DNA of 64,000 bases from Fodinibius sediminis (GTDB taxonomy: Bacteria; Bacteroidota; Rhodothermia; Balneolales; Balneolaceae). Positions within the stretch are counted from its first letter, which is position 1, and the number at the start of each line of letters is the position of its first letter. Both the position numbers and the translations under genes were made by a program. A model generated the notes under the pieces. It was not told the DNA's origin and ran no database searches. It saw nothing but the letters and a program-made list of their open reading frames with translations. Of this stretch, positions 36,799 to 44,917 are shown in pieces. Where the stretch lies: the NCBI RefSeq assembly GCF_900182555.1, contig NZ_FXTH01000008.1, positions 124,001-188,000 on the forward strand, given 5' to 3'.

Positions 36799-36806
36799 TA
36801 TCTTTG
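36799..36806 (+). promoter_or_regulatory. -7 box (TAnnTTTG) of glyS
   Basis: TATCTTTG is an exact Bacteroidota -7 consensus, 42 bases before the glyS ATG, in the gap where its promoter must lie. No clear -33 TTTG is at the standard distance. Confidence 0.4.
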
Positions 36807-36848
36807 GGCGTCTTTTGAATTGTTTAACTATAAATTGACTGAAGTTAC

Positions 36849-38318
36849 ATGTCCGTTACCGAACTTGAAAGCCTGGATACGATTGTGTCTCTGGCAAAAG
36901 CGCGTGGATTCATTTTTCAATCATCTGAAATTTACGGAGGTCTGGGAGCCGTATACGACTATGGCCCCCTGGGAGCCGAGCTGAAGCGGAATATCCGTGA
37001 GCTGTGGTGGAAAGAGATGACCCAGCGTCACGATAATATCGTAGGGCTGGATGCGGCCATCTTTATGCATCCGAAAGTATGGAAAGCCAGCGGGCATGTG
37101 GATGGGTTTAATGATCCGATGATTGATGACAAGCAGTCAAACAAGCGGTACCGGGCGGATATGCTGGTGGAAGGGCATATTGCCAAGCTGCGGGGAAAGG
37201 GCAAGGAGGAGGAAGCTGATGAACTGCAGAAGCTGCTGGACACGGCCGGTTCGCGCGAAGGGCTGTGCAAAGACCTTCACAATATTATCATGGATAACGA
37301 GATCCGGGCCCCGGAATCGGGAGCTTTCGACTGGACGGAGGTCCGGCAGTTCAACCTGATGTTTAAAACGCAGTTCGGGGCAACCTCATCAGCTGATGAT
37401 GACGATGCGGTATATCTGCGGCCCGAAACCGCGCAGGGCATCTTTGTGAATTTCAAGAATGTGATGGACACCGCACGGCAGAAAATCCCATTTGGCATTG
37501 CACAGGTCGGTAAAGCGTTCCGCAATGAAGTGGTGGCACGTCAGTTTGTATTTCGCATGCGCGAGTTCGAACAGATGGAGATGCAATACTTTGTGGAGCC
37601 CGGTACCGATGGGGAAAGCTATGAGAATTGGCTCAGCAAACGCCTGAAATGGCACAAAACCCTGGGTATCCGGGAACATAAGCTGCGCACGCACCCTCAT
37701 CCCAAAGACAAACTGGCCCATTATGCAGCAAGTGCAGCTGATATCGAATATCAATATCCCATTGGCTGGCAGGAAGTGGAGGGTATCCACAACCGGACGG
37801 ATTTTGATCTTTCCCAGCATCAGGAGTATTCCGGCAAGAAATTGCAGTATTATGACCAGAAAAAACAGAAACGCTATACTCCTTATGTCATCGAAACGTC
37901 CATCGGGCTGGACAGGGCTGTGATGATGGCCCTCTGTGATGCCTATCGCGAGGAGGAAGTGGATGGGGATACGAGGACCGTACTGAAGCTGAACCCGGAG
38001 ATCGCGCCGACAAAAGTGGGCATTTTTCCGCTGATTAAAAAAGACAAGCTCCAAGACCTGGCTCACAAGATTGAAAGCGATCTGAGAGCGGACTACAAGG
38101 TACTTTATGATGAGTCCGGATCCATTGGTAAGCGTTATCGCCGCCAGGATGAGGCGGGAACGCCCTTTTGTATAACGGTTGATTTTGATGGGGTAGAATC
38201 GGAGGGAGAGGATACGGTAACCATCCGCTATCGCGATGATATGACGCAGGACCGGGTGCCCGTAAGCCGTCTTCGCGAGGTCATTGACGACAAGATGAAA
38301 AGCTGGAAGCCCGCATAG
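36849..38318 (+). CDS. glyS: Glycine--tRNA ligase (single-chain, class II)
   Basis: Charges tRNA-Gly; the alpha2 dimer type found in eukaryotes, archaea, Firmicutes and Bacteroidota. 489 residues. Catalytic-core motifs: 'GGLGAVYDYGPLGAELKRNI' near 28-47 (motif 1 region), 'ETAQGIFVNFKNVMDTARQK', motif 2 'GKAFRNEVVARQFVFRMREF' near 220-239, and motif 3 'TPYVIETSIGLDRAVMMALC' near 341-360. The C-terminal anticodon-binding domain starts around 'APTKVGIFPLI'. Monocistronic. Confidence 0.97.
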   Translation: MSVTELESLDTIVSLAKARGFIFQSSEIYGGLGAVYDYGPLGAELKRNIRELWWKEMTQRHDNIVGLDAAIFMHPKVWKASGHVDGFNDPMIDDKQSNKRYRADMLVEGHIAKLRGKGKEEEADELQKLLDTAGSREGLCKDLHNIIMDNEIRAPESGAFDWTEVRQFNLMFKTQFGATSSADDDDAVYLRPETAQGIFVNFKNVMDTARQKIPFGIAQVGKAFRNEVVARQFVFRMREFEQMEMQYFVEPGTDGESYENWLSKRLKWHKTLGIREHKLRTHPHPKDKLAHYAASAADIEYQYPIGWQEVEGIHNRTDFDLSQHQEYSGKKLQYYDQKKQKRYTPYVIETSIGLDRAVMMALCDAYREEEVDGDTRTVLKLNPEIAPTKVGIFPLIKKDKLQDLAHKIESDLRADYKVLYDESGSIGKRYRRQDEAGTPFCITVDFDGVESEGEDTVTIRYRDDMTQDRVPVSRLREVIDDKMKSWKPA

Positions 38319-38336
38319 CCTGACAATAGGATGGTA

Positions 38337-38366
38337 ATGGAGTCCATACTACGGAATGGGCTCCAT
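38337..38366. terminator. Hairpin between convergent glyS and dodecin genes
   Basis: An 11-bp stem (38337-38347 with 38356-38366, one G-T wobble) on an eight-base loop, 18 bases after the glyS stop and 12 bases from the dodecin stop. It lacks a T-run, so it may act as an mRNA end-protecting stem in both directions. Confidence 0.5.
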
Positions 38367-38378
38367 CCACCTCAAAGG

Positions 38379-38579
38379 TTAGTCAACTTCGAAGGAAATT
38401 TTAAGGTTTACGCGATAAGAAGTAATCTTGCCGTCGGAAACGGTTGCGCTCTGGTTTTGAATATTGGCCGATTTGATGTTGCTAACGGTTTGAGAGGCTT
38501 TTTTTATCCCCTCCTCTGCTGCATCTTCCCATGATTCTTTGGACTCGCTCATAATCTCTAAGACTTTTAGTACGGACAT
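38379..38579 (-). CDS. Dodecin family flavin-binding protein
   Basis: Small protein forming a hollow dodecamer that stores FMN or riboflavin. The 66 residues follow the beta-alpha-beta-beta pattern: 'VLKVLEIMSESKESWEDAAE', a helix rich in Ala/Lys and 'VSDGKITSYRVNLKISFEVD'. The flavin-stacking Trp of dodecins is usually in the middle 'W' position; here Trp17 is in the helix ('ESWEDA'), the common place. Single gene, convergent with glyS. Confidence 0.9.
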   Translation of the reverse strand: MSVLKVLEIMSESKESWEDAAEEGIKKASQTVSNIKSANIQNQSATVSDGKITSYRVNLKISFEVD

Positions 38580-38627
38580 AATGATCGTAGATGTTTAGGT
38601 TGGAATTGATGAACCTGTTTTTCCAAC

Positions 38628-38762
38628 TTACTTCTTCTCCCAAGTAAGGTCAAGCTCAAACTGTCTCCCAGACCATCTTTGAGTAGTTTTTTTGGGGTCA
38701 AAGCTGCCTGCCAGCCCTTCGTCCGGACATAATTTACACTTGCTTTCTATCGATCTTTGCAT
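38628..38762 (-). CDS. Possible small ORF, 44 aa with a CxxC pair
   Basis: ATG 38762 to TAA 38628 encodes 44 residues with 'ESKCKLCPDEG' (Cys-x-x-Cys) near residues 6-16 and a basic/aromatic second half ('QRWSGRQFELDLTWEKK'). The frame stays open upstream for at least 17 codons into the divergent TauE/SafE gene. It lies just ahead of dodecin on the same strand. I know no homologue; it could be chance or the remnant of a longer gene. Confidence 0.25.
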   Translation of the reverse strand: MQRSIESKCKLCPDEGLAGSFDPKKTTQRWSGRQFELDLTWEKK

Positions 38763-38807
38763 TTCCTTGATAGCCGTACCGCTGATTTTGAAACTTTTAT
38801 ATTGTAA

Positions 38808-39809
38808 ATGGCTGTCTCTTTTTTAAGTTCGCTCACGAGTCGAAGGCCTTTCCTTTATTTTGTTCTGCCCGTAGCCGGGGTATATGTGGTTTGGCTTTCT
38901 TACATGCAGTTCACGGGACAGTGGGGGTTGTTTAACGACAACTGGTTTATGTCCTTGACTATGATTTTTGGTTCGTTTATTGCCGGTATCAGTTCTGAGG
39001 GAGGGGGGGCTATTGCCTATCCGGTTATGACCCTGGTTTTCAATATTACACCGGAGGTCGCCCGTAATTTCAGCCTGGCTATTCAAAGCATCGGCATGAC
39101 CGCGGCAACTCTCTGGATTATTGCCAAGCGAATCTCGCTTGAGCGGACTTATTTGCTGCTTTCAGGGGCGGGAGGGCTATTCGGGGTTGTTGGAGGAACG
39201 CTCTGGGTAGCGCCGTTGGTGCCGGCGGCCTATGCGAAGATGATGTTTGTCTCTTTCTGGCTCAGTTTCGGCATTGCACTTTTTGTGATTAACCACGTAC
39301 GCAAGCGCGATACCCGGCAGCAACTGCCCCGTCTTTCGGCCTGCCAGAAATCAGAACTGGTCCTTGTAGGTGTGCTGGGGGGGGTATTGAGTGCAATATT
39401 TGGTAATGGAATTGATATTTGCACTTTTTCCTTTGTTACAATGAAATACGGCCTGTCTGAAAAAGTGGCTACGCCGACCTCTGTGGTTCTGATGACTTCA
39501 AATGCCGTAGTGGGAAGCCTGATGCACGGCTTTTTAATAGCTGATATGCAGCCGGAGGCGATCAATTACTGGCTGGTCTGTATCCCTTTCGTCGTGTTGG
39601 GTGCTCCCCTTGGGGCAAATTTACTGGATAAAATAAATCGCCTTAGTATAGCCGTCATGTTGTACGCCATCATCATTGCCCAGTTTATCGCCGCTCTTTT
39701 TATCATTCGTCCCGCAGGATCCCTGATGATGGTATCCGTTCTCACTTTTTGCGCTGGAATCATCATTTTCTTTTTTCTTACCTCGCTCCACAGGGAGGAG
39801 GTCGTTTGA
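38808..39809 (+). CDS. TauE/SafE family anion exporter
   Basis: Inner-membrane protein of about eight helices, 333 residues. Two inverted halves are visible: 'SFIAGISSEGGGAIAYPVMT' near 56-75 and 'GVLGGVLSAIFGNGIDICTF' near 190-209, both with the Gly-rich helix break of the family. Such proteins export sulfite, sulfonates or other small organic anions; no sulfur gene is beside it, so the substrate is unknown. Confidence 0.9.
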   Translation: MAVSFLSSLTSRRPFLYFVLPVAGVYVVWLSYMQFTGQWGLFNDNWFMSLTMIFGSFIAGISSEGGGAIAYPVMTLVFNITPEVARNFSLAIQSIGMTAATLWIIAKRISLERTYLLLSGAGGLFGVVGGTLWVAPLVPAAYAKMMFVSFWLSFGIALFVINHVRKRDTRQQLPRLSACQKSELVLVGVLGGVLSAIFGNGIDICTFSFVTMKYGLSEKVATPTSVVLMTSNAVVGSLMHGFLIADMQPEAINYWLVCIPFVVLGAPLGANLLDKINRLSIAVMLYAIIIAQFIAALFIIRPAGSLMMVSVLTFCAGIIIFFFLTSLHREEVV

Positions 39810-39859
39810 CCCTTAGTTTTTTGGAACATTCCTGAAAAGAAAGGCAATGGGCCGGTCCC

Positions 39860-39893
39860 AAAAAAAACTGCCAGACCTTGTATGGCCTGACAG
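39860..39893 (-). terminator. Rho-independent terminator of sodC
   Basis: On the minus strand a 10-bp stem (39884-39893 with 39868-39877, two wobbles) on a six-base loop runs straight into eight T's (39860-39867). It lies 37 bases after the sodC stop. Confidence 0.85.
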
Positions 39894-39929
39894 GTTATAT
39901 GTAAATGTATCAGTTTTGTTGCCCGGGTG

Positions 39930-40517
39930 TTAATTGCTGGCAATTCCGATAACACCGCATCCCATGCGTGGCCCGGCAGCACCGGTAGGCTGAGATTCCA
40001 GATCATCTTCTCCACCGTGGATGATAATACCGCGGCCGATAATTTGGTTGATATCGATAGTAGAATCTACGTAATCAATGGTGGCGTTTCCATCCGCATC
40101 GGCCTCAATATTACCCATGTCTCCCATATGGCGCGATTCAGCGGTCGGCCCTGCATGATCATTACTTGCCGGGTTGAAATGTCCACCGGCCGAGGTCCCG
40201 TCAGCAGCTGTACAATCCCCATACTGGTGGATGTGGAAACCGTGCTTCCCTTCGGCCAAGCCCGTTACTTCAGCCTGAACCTGTACGCCATCAGCTGTTT
40301 TGGTAAAGGTGACCGTACCGGAAGCCTCATTGCCCTCAGTAGGGTGAATGACGGCCACCGTCTTGGAGAATTCCGGTGCATTGGACATCGTTTCTTCGAC
40401 CTCTTGTTCAACTTGCGGTCCAGACTGCATATTCTCCTCCTGCGATTCCTGTTGCGCACAACCCATCGCAAACAGCATCATTGAAAGGACCACAGAAATA
40501 TTTTTAAATAATGTCAT
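39930..40517 (-). CDS. sodC: Superoxide dismutase [Cu-Zn], lipoprotein
   Basis: Periplasmic enzyme destroying superoxide. From ATG 40517 it has 195 residues with a lipoprotein signal ending 'LFAMGC' (lipobox Cys20). Copper ligands are in 'GKHGFHIHQYGDC', zinc ligands in 'GGHFNPASNDHAG' and 'RHMGDMGNI', and the C-terminal 'AGPRMGCGVIGIA' supplies the disulfide partner and active-site Arg. An Glu/Gln-rich linker follows the anchor. The alternative start 48 bases upstream would bury the signal peptide. Confidence 0.95.
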   Translation of the reverse strand: MTLFKNISVVLSMMLFAMGCAQQESQEENMQSGPQVEQEVEETMSNAPEFSKTVAVIHPTEGNEASGTVTFTKTADGVQVQAEVTGLAEGKHGFHIHQYGDCTAADGTSAGGHFNPASNDHAGPTAESRHMGDMGNIEADADGNATIDYVDSTIDINQIIGRGIIIHGGEDDLESQPTGAAGPRMGCGVIGIASN

Positions 40518-40588
40518 GACAGTATATTGTTTTATTTTTGATTCAATCCTATTGTTAGAGCACAAGTTATCTGTAATTCAATCGGTTG

Positions 40589-41344
40589 TCAAAAATATCT
40601 TCTCGCCCAGCTGGCAAGGACTTCCGCTACAAAGGTGCTGTCTTTTTCATCCATCAACAGGTGATCGGCATTGTCGAGGGAGACAAAACTCTTGGGATGG
40701 CGTGCCATCTTATAGATGTGGGCGGCATTGTCTATGCCTACGATTTTATCAACCGGTGAATGAAAAATCATCAGCGCACGGTTAAGGTTTCTAATGCTTT
40801 GGTCCATGCGGCTGGCTTCAAGATCTTCTATGAACTGCCTGGTGATGGTGAAGTCGCGTCCGGCCAGGGTAACGGTAGCTCGCCCTTTTTTTTCTATTTC
40901 ATCGAGTTTGGCTCCAAAGTTTTTTTTAACATGGTCGGGATTGGAGGGGGCTCCAATGGTAGCCACCGCCCGGGCGGCTGGAATCTGGGAAGCAGCCTGA
41001 ATAACCGCCGCTCCTCCGAGGGAGTGGCCAATAAGGATCTCGGGAGCACCGTAATGTTTTTGCATATACCCCGCAGCTGCAATCAGATCGTCGATATTCG
41101 AGGAAAAATTGGTATCTGCAAAATCGCCCTCGCTTTCACCGAGCCCTGTAAAATCAAATCGGAAAACGCCTATGCCGCGCTCGTTTAATCCGGCACTTAT
41201 ATTTTTTATCGGTCTCAGATTCTTTGAACAGGTGAAACAGTGTGCAACGAGGGCATAGGTACGGATGGTGCCTTCGGGCAGGTCCATGCGGGCGGCAAGC
41301 TGATCGCCAAATGCGCCTTCGAAGGTAATCTTTTCTGATGACAT
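40589..41344 (-). CDS. Alpha/beta hydrolase (type usually fused to OsmC)
   Basis: Serine hydrolase of 251 residues. 'YALVAHCFTCSKNLRPIKNI' near 30-49 and 'FRFDFTGLGESEGDF' near 60-74 mark the subgroup often found as the N-terminal half of hydrolase-OsmC fusion proteins. The nucleophile elbow is 'LIGHSLGGAAVI' near 104-115; the catalytic acid is probably in 'HSPVDKIV' and the His in 'LDNADHLLMD'. Here the OsmC part is absent and nothing like it is adjacent. Substrate unknown. Confidence 0.87.
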   Translation of the reverse strand: MSSEKITFEGAFGDQLAARMDLPEGTIRTYALVAHCFTCSKNLRPIKNISAGLNERGIGVFRFDFTGLGESEGDFADTNFSSNIDDLIAAAGYMQKHYGAPEILIGHSLGGAAVIQAASQIPAARAVATIGAPSNPDHVKKNFGAKLDEIEKKGRATVTLAGRDFTITRQFIEDLEASRMDQSIRNLNRALMIFHSPVDKIVGIDNAAHIYKMARHPKSFVSLDNADHLLMDEKDSTFVAEVLASWARRYF

Positions 41345-41515
41345 GAGAGTCTGGTTATGTGAAAGTTCAATGAGCTATGGCCGGATATTGTTATCCGAGA
41401 GAAAAAAGTCTTGTTGCCGCGAGCTGCTGGTCTAATAGTGCTAAGCCACAATAAGTTAATGTATATTATGCTGTACTGGGAGTATGACCACAGATAAAAT
41501 ACAAATCAAGTTTTA

Positions 41516-41947
41516 ATGACGATGGATAATACAACTCCACTTTTTCACCTTGCGTTTCCGGTCGCTGATCTCGAAGACACCCTCCGCTTTTATCGTGATG
41601 TACTGGGCTGTGACACCGGACGCCGTACGGACGAATGGATCGATTTTAATTTCTGGGGACATCAGGTCGTAGCTCATCTGAGTCCGGATGAGGCGGGAAA
41701 ATCGAGCCTGAATGATGTTGACGGGCATGACGTACCGGCAAAGCATTTCGGGCTGATCCTGGAATGGCACGAGTGGGAAAAGCTCGCTGAACGACTGGAA
41801 GAAAAGGGGATGGATTTCATTATCGAACCCTATGTTCGCTTTAAGGGCAAGCCTGGTGAGCAGGCAACGATGTTTTTCAAGGATCCCAGCGGTAATGCAC
41901 TGGAATTCAAGGCATTTCGGAGCAGGGAACAAATTTTTGCCGGCTGA
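41516..41947 (+). CDS. VOC family protein (glyoxalase/dioxygenase fold)
   Basis: Metal-dependent fold of paired beta-alpha-beta-beta-beta modules, 143 residues. 'FHLAFPVADLEDTLRFYRDV' near 10-29 gives the first metal ligand His, 'WGHQVVAHLS' a second region and 'FFKDPSGNALEFKAF' near 121-135 the Glu ligand. The end 'KDPSGNALEFK' is typical of glyoxalase-like VOC proteins. A second ATG at 41522 is possible. The reaction cannot be named. Convergent with an SDR gene 16 bases away. Confidence 0.88.
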   Translation: MTMDNTTPLFHLAFPVADLEDTLRFYRDVLGCDTGRRTDEWIDFNFWGHQVVAHLSPDEAGKSSLNDVDGHDVPAKHFGLILEWHEWEKLAERLEEKGMDFIIEPYVRFKGKPGEQATMFFKDPSGNALEFKAFRSREQIFAG

Positions 41948-41963
41948 GGGATGGAGAGCCGTG

Positions 41964-42731
41964 CTATCCTGCGGCCGAAGCGCCCCCGTCAATTGTAATG
42001 ACCGATCCCGTAATCCATGAGGAGTCTTCGCTGGCCAGGAATAGCACCGTTTGGGCAATATCGCTGGGTGACCCGACACGTTTCATCGGGAGGGAGCCGG
42101 GCACTTCATCCAGGATGGTATCAGCATTCGGGAAGGCCGCAGCTGAATCCTTGTATAATTTCGTTTCCACCGGGCCGGGCTGAATTAAATTGATGCGGAT
42201 ATCCGGTGCATAGTCTACTGCGGCCTGCCGGACCAGGGATTCCACAGCCCCTTTTGAGGCGCAGTAGGCCGCGTGGTTGGGAAAGCCTTTGTGTGCTGCG
42301 ATGGATCCCGTTACCACAACAGAGCTGGGTTCATCTGTCTTGCGCATTTCCGGGATAGCCTCGCGAAGCAAGTAGAAGACGGCATTGAGATTGGTATCCA
42401 GAGTGCGGTGCCAGGTCTCCTCCTTTACTTCGGTTACAGAACCCAGTCCAAGCATGCCGGCATTGGGAACAAGGATGTCAAGCCGGCCGTAGGTCTGAAC
42501 GGCTTTTTTAACAAGCTGACGGTTAGCTTCCGGCGTGCGTATATCAGCCGCCATAAAAGTGGCCGTTCCTCCTCTTGCGACAATACTGCCGGCTACTTCT
42601 TCACCGAGCTTTTTATTCCGGCCGTTGATAACAACGCTGGCGCCCTCTTTGGCAAATAGTTCTGCTACAGCCCGGCCCATCCCGCGCGTTCCACCCGTAA
42701 TAAGCGCTACTTTATTTTTTAATTTTTTCAT
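41964..42731 (-). CDS. SDR family NAD(P)-dependent oxidoreductase
   Basis: Classical short-chain dehydrogenase, 255 residues. Cofactor loop 'ALITGGTRGMGRAVAELF' near 9-26, 'LVPNAGMLG' near 86-94, catalytic Ser in 'VVVTGSIAAHKGF', and Tyr/Lys as 'HAAYCASKGAVESL' near 153-166; 'GPVETKLY' near 186. After the cofactor loop the sequence runs 'VVINGRNKK', an Arg-containing loop that favours NADP(H). Substrate not predictable. Confidence 0.92.
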   Translation of the reverse strand: MKKLKNKVALITGGTRGMGRAVAELFAKEGASVVINGRNKKLGEEVAGSIVARGGTATFMAADIRTPEANRQLVKKAVQTYGRLDILVPNAGMLGLGSVTEVKEETWHRTLDTNLNAVFYLLREAIPEMRKTDEPSSVVVTGSIAAHKGFPNHAAYCASKGAVESLVRQAAVDYAPDIRINLIQPGPVETKLYKDSAAAFPNADTILDEVPGSLPMKRVGSPSDIAQTVLFLASEDSSWITGSVITIDGGASAAG

Positions 42732-42833
42732 TCCGTGATAGCTGCGTTAAAAGTTAATTGTGTTTTAAAATTAGACAAGGGATGGTATGTATGCAGTGCC
42801 TGTTTCCCGGTCGTGGAACCTGCCTGCTGTTCG

Positions 42834-44798
42834 CTAGGAGCTGAATTTTTCTTCTATTTCACTGATTTCCATGGCCAGTTCCTCCCATTCGGCATAAATT
42901 TCAACCAGTTCCCCTTTTAGCTTCTCATATTCCAGTGATAGGTCCTTGACCTGTTCTTCGTCATCATAAAAATCGGGTTGGGCCATCATTTCCTCAATTT
43001 CATTTTTCCGCGCTTCTTTTTGTTCTATGCTTTCTTCAATGGGATCTATTTTCCTTTTTAGCGGTTTGAGCTGCCGGTACTTTTTCTGTCTTATTTGGGC
43101 TTCAAGACGGCGTTCCTCCTTGCGCGACAGGCCGTTGTTCTTGCCGGAATCCGAAGAGCCGGAAGATGACTGTTCAGCGCGGTTTTTTTCGCGCTCTTCC
43201 ACTTTTTCCAGGTAATAGGATACGTTGCCCAGGAAGGTATTGGTGGTATCCGGACGCACCTCCAGTACCTTGTTAACAATGGGATCTAGAAAATCGCGGT
43301 CGTGGGAGACGATCATGAAGGTGCCTTCATACTGCTCAAGAGCCTGCTGCAAAATCTTCTTGGACTGCATATCCAGGTGGTTGGTCGGTTCGTCAAAGAT
43401 TAGAAAATTCGCGGGCATCAATAACATGCGAGCCAACGCCAGCCTGCTTTTTTCGCCGCCCGAGAGCACGGAAACTTTTTTAAAAACATCGTCTCCCTGG
43501 AAGAGGAAACAGCCTAAGATAGTGCGAAGCCGGGTCTCCTTGGCCTTCGGTGCCGCCTCGCGCATGATATCAAAGACCGTGCTGTCGAGATCCAGCTCAT
43601 CAGCCTGGTGCTGGGCAAAATAGGACGCCGTGACATTATGTCCCGGCTCACGGTTGCCACCGTCGAAGTCTTCAAGTCCGGCGATAATTCGGATCATGGT
43701 AGATTTCCCGGCCCCGTTGGGACCCACAACAGCAATTTTATCGCCGCGGTCGATGGCATAGGAAAGATTACCGAACACTACATTGGAGTCATACTGCTTA
43801 TGGACATTCTCCAGTTTCATCACCACCGCACCGCTGCGCTCGGGCGGCGGAAACTGGAAGGAAATTTCTTCTTCGTGCTCGTCAAGCTCAATCTTATCCA
43901 TCTTTTCGAGCTTTTTAATACGGCTCTGTACCTGTTTGGCTTTGCTGGCCTTATATCGGAAACGGTCGATGAATTCCTGGGTTTCCCTGATCTCTTTTTG
44001 CTGGTTTTCATAAGCCTTCCGCAGGTGTTCCTGCCGCTCCTTGTCTTTCTCTCGGTAGTAGGAATAGTTCCCGGCATAATCAAGCAGGGCTCCACGGTCC
44101 AGGGCCAGGGTGCGGTTGGTAATGGTATTGAGAAAGGCCTTGTCGTGAGAAACAATGATAACGGCCCCTTCGTAGTTGGTTAAAAACTGTTCCATCCACC
44201 GCAGCGATTCAATATCGAGGTGGTTGGTGGGCTCATCCAGCAACAGGTAAGTGGGGCGCTGGAGCAACAGTTTGGCCAGTGCGATACGCATCAGCCATCC
44301 CCCGCTGAATTCGGTTGTCGAACGGTTAAAATCCTCTGGTCCAAAACCCAGTCCCATCAGTACTTTCTCTATATTAGACCGCAGGGTATAGGCCCCCGAC
44401 TGTTCGAGCTTGTTTTGCATGGTGCCCAGTTGTTCGAGCGCTTTTCGGTATTCTGGGGATTCCTTGTCCATGGCACCCAGTTGTTGCTGTTGTTGCCGGA
44501 CCCGTTTTTCAAGCTCACGAATCTCCTGGAAGGCTCGTTCAACTTCTTCATAGACGGAACAACCCGGATCGGGCTCCACGCCGTCCTGGGGCAAATAGCC
44601 TATGGTTGCTTCCCTGGATGTGTTGATGCTGCCCTCATCAGGTTTTATGTGGCCTGCGATAATTTTCAACAGCGTCGATTTTCCAGCCCCGTTGGGTCCC
44701 ACCAGGCCTATGCGCTCGCCAGGATTTATGAGTGTGCTGACGCCTTTCAATAACTGCTGATCGCCAAATGTAAGTGATATATTATTTAATGAAAGCAA
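42834..44798 (-). CDS. ABC-F family ATPase (ribosome-associated)
   Basis: Two tandem ABC ATPase domains without membrane segments, 654 residues: Walker A 'GPNGAGKSTLLKIIAGHI' near 34 and 'GPNGAGKSTMIRIIAGLE' near 358; signature motifs 'FSGGWLMRIALAKLLL' and 'LSGGEKSRLALARMLL'; the interdomain linker (about 240-320) is charged and helical, and a coiled-coil C-terminal extension (about 545-654) recalls Uup/YdiF. ABC-F proteins act at the ribosomal E site on stalled or antibiotic-bound ribosomes. The start is TTG (44796-44798): no ATG lies between it and an in-frame TAA four codons upstream. Confidence 0.94.
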   Translation of the reverse strand: MLSLNNISLTFGDQQLLKGVSTLINPGERIGLVGPNGAGKSTLLKIIAGHIKPDEGSINTSREATIGYLPQDGVEPDPGCSVYEEVERAFQEIRELEKRVRQQQQQLGAMDKESPEYRKALEQLGTMQNKLEQSGAYTLRSNIEKVLMGLGFGPEDFNRSTTEFSGGWLMRIALAKLLLQRPTYLLLDEPTNHLDIESLRWMEQFLTNYEGAVIIVSHDKAFLNTITNRTLALDRGALLDYAGNYSYYREKDKERQEHLRKAYENQQKEIRETQEFIDRFRYKASKAKQVQSRIKKLEKMDKIELDEHEEEISFQFPPPERSGAVVMKLENVHKQYDSNVVFGNLSYAIDRGDKIAVVGPNGAGKSTMIRIIAGLEDFDGGNREPGHNVTASYFAQHQADELDLDSTVFDIMREAAPKAKETRLRTILGCFLFQGDDVFKKVSVLSGGEKSRLALARMLLMPANFLIFDEPTNHLDMQSKKILQQALEQYEGTFMIVSHDRDFLDPIVNKVLEVRPDTTNTFLGNVSYYLEKVEEREKNRAEQSSSGSSDSGKNNGLSRKEERRLEAQIRQKKYRQLKPLKRKIDPIEESIEQKEARKNEIEEMMAQPDFYDDEEQVKDLSLEYEKLKGELVEIYAEWEELAMEISEIEEKFSS

Positions 44799-44878
44799 GA
44801 TAATCTTATTTTAAGTTGGTGCTTAATATAACCATCAGAGGCATAGAGCTAAATGCTTTTTCTTAATTTTGTGATCCA

Positions 44879-44896
44879 TATCTTTTTAAAAAGATA
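44879..44896. promoter_or_regulatory. Perfect 18-bp palindrome upstream of the CNNM gene
   Basis: TATCTTTTTAAAAAGATA is exactly self-complementary, 21 bases before the CNNM-domain start and 80 bases from the divergent ABC-F start. A symmetric operator or a hairpin in the CNNM leader are both possible. Confidence 0.45.
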
Positions 44897-44917
44897 CTTT
44901 TATTCTATTTTGGGCCT

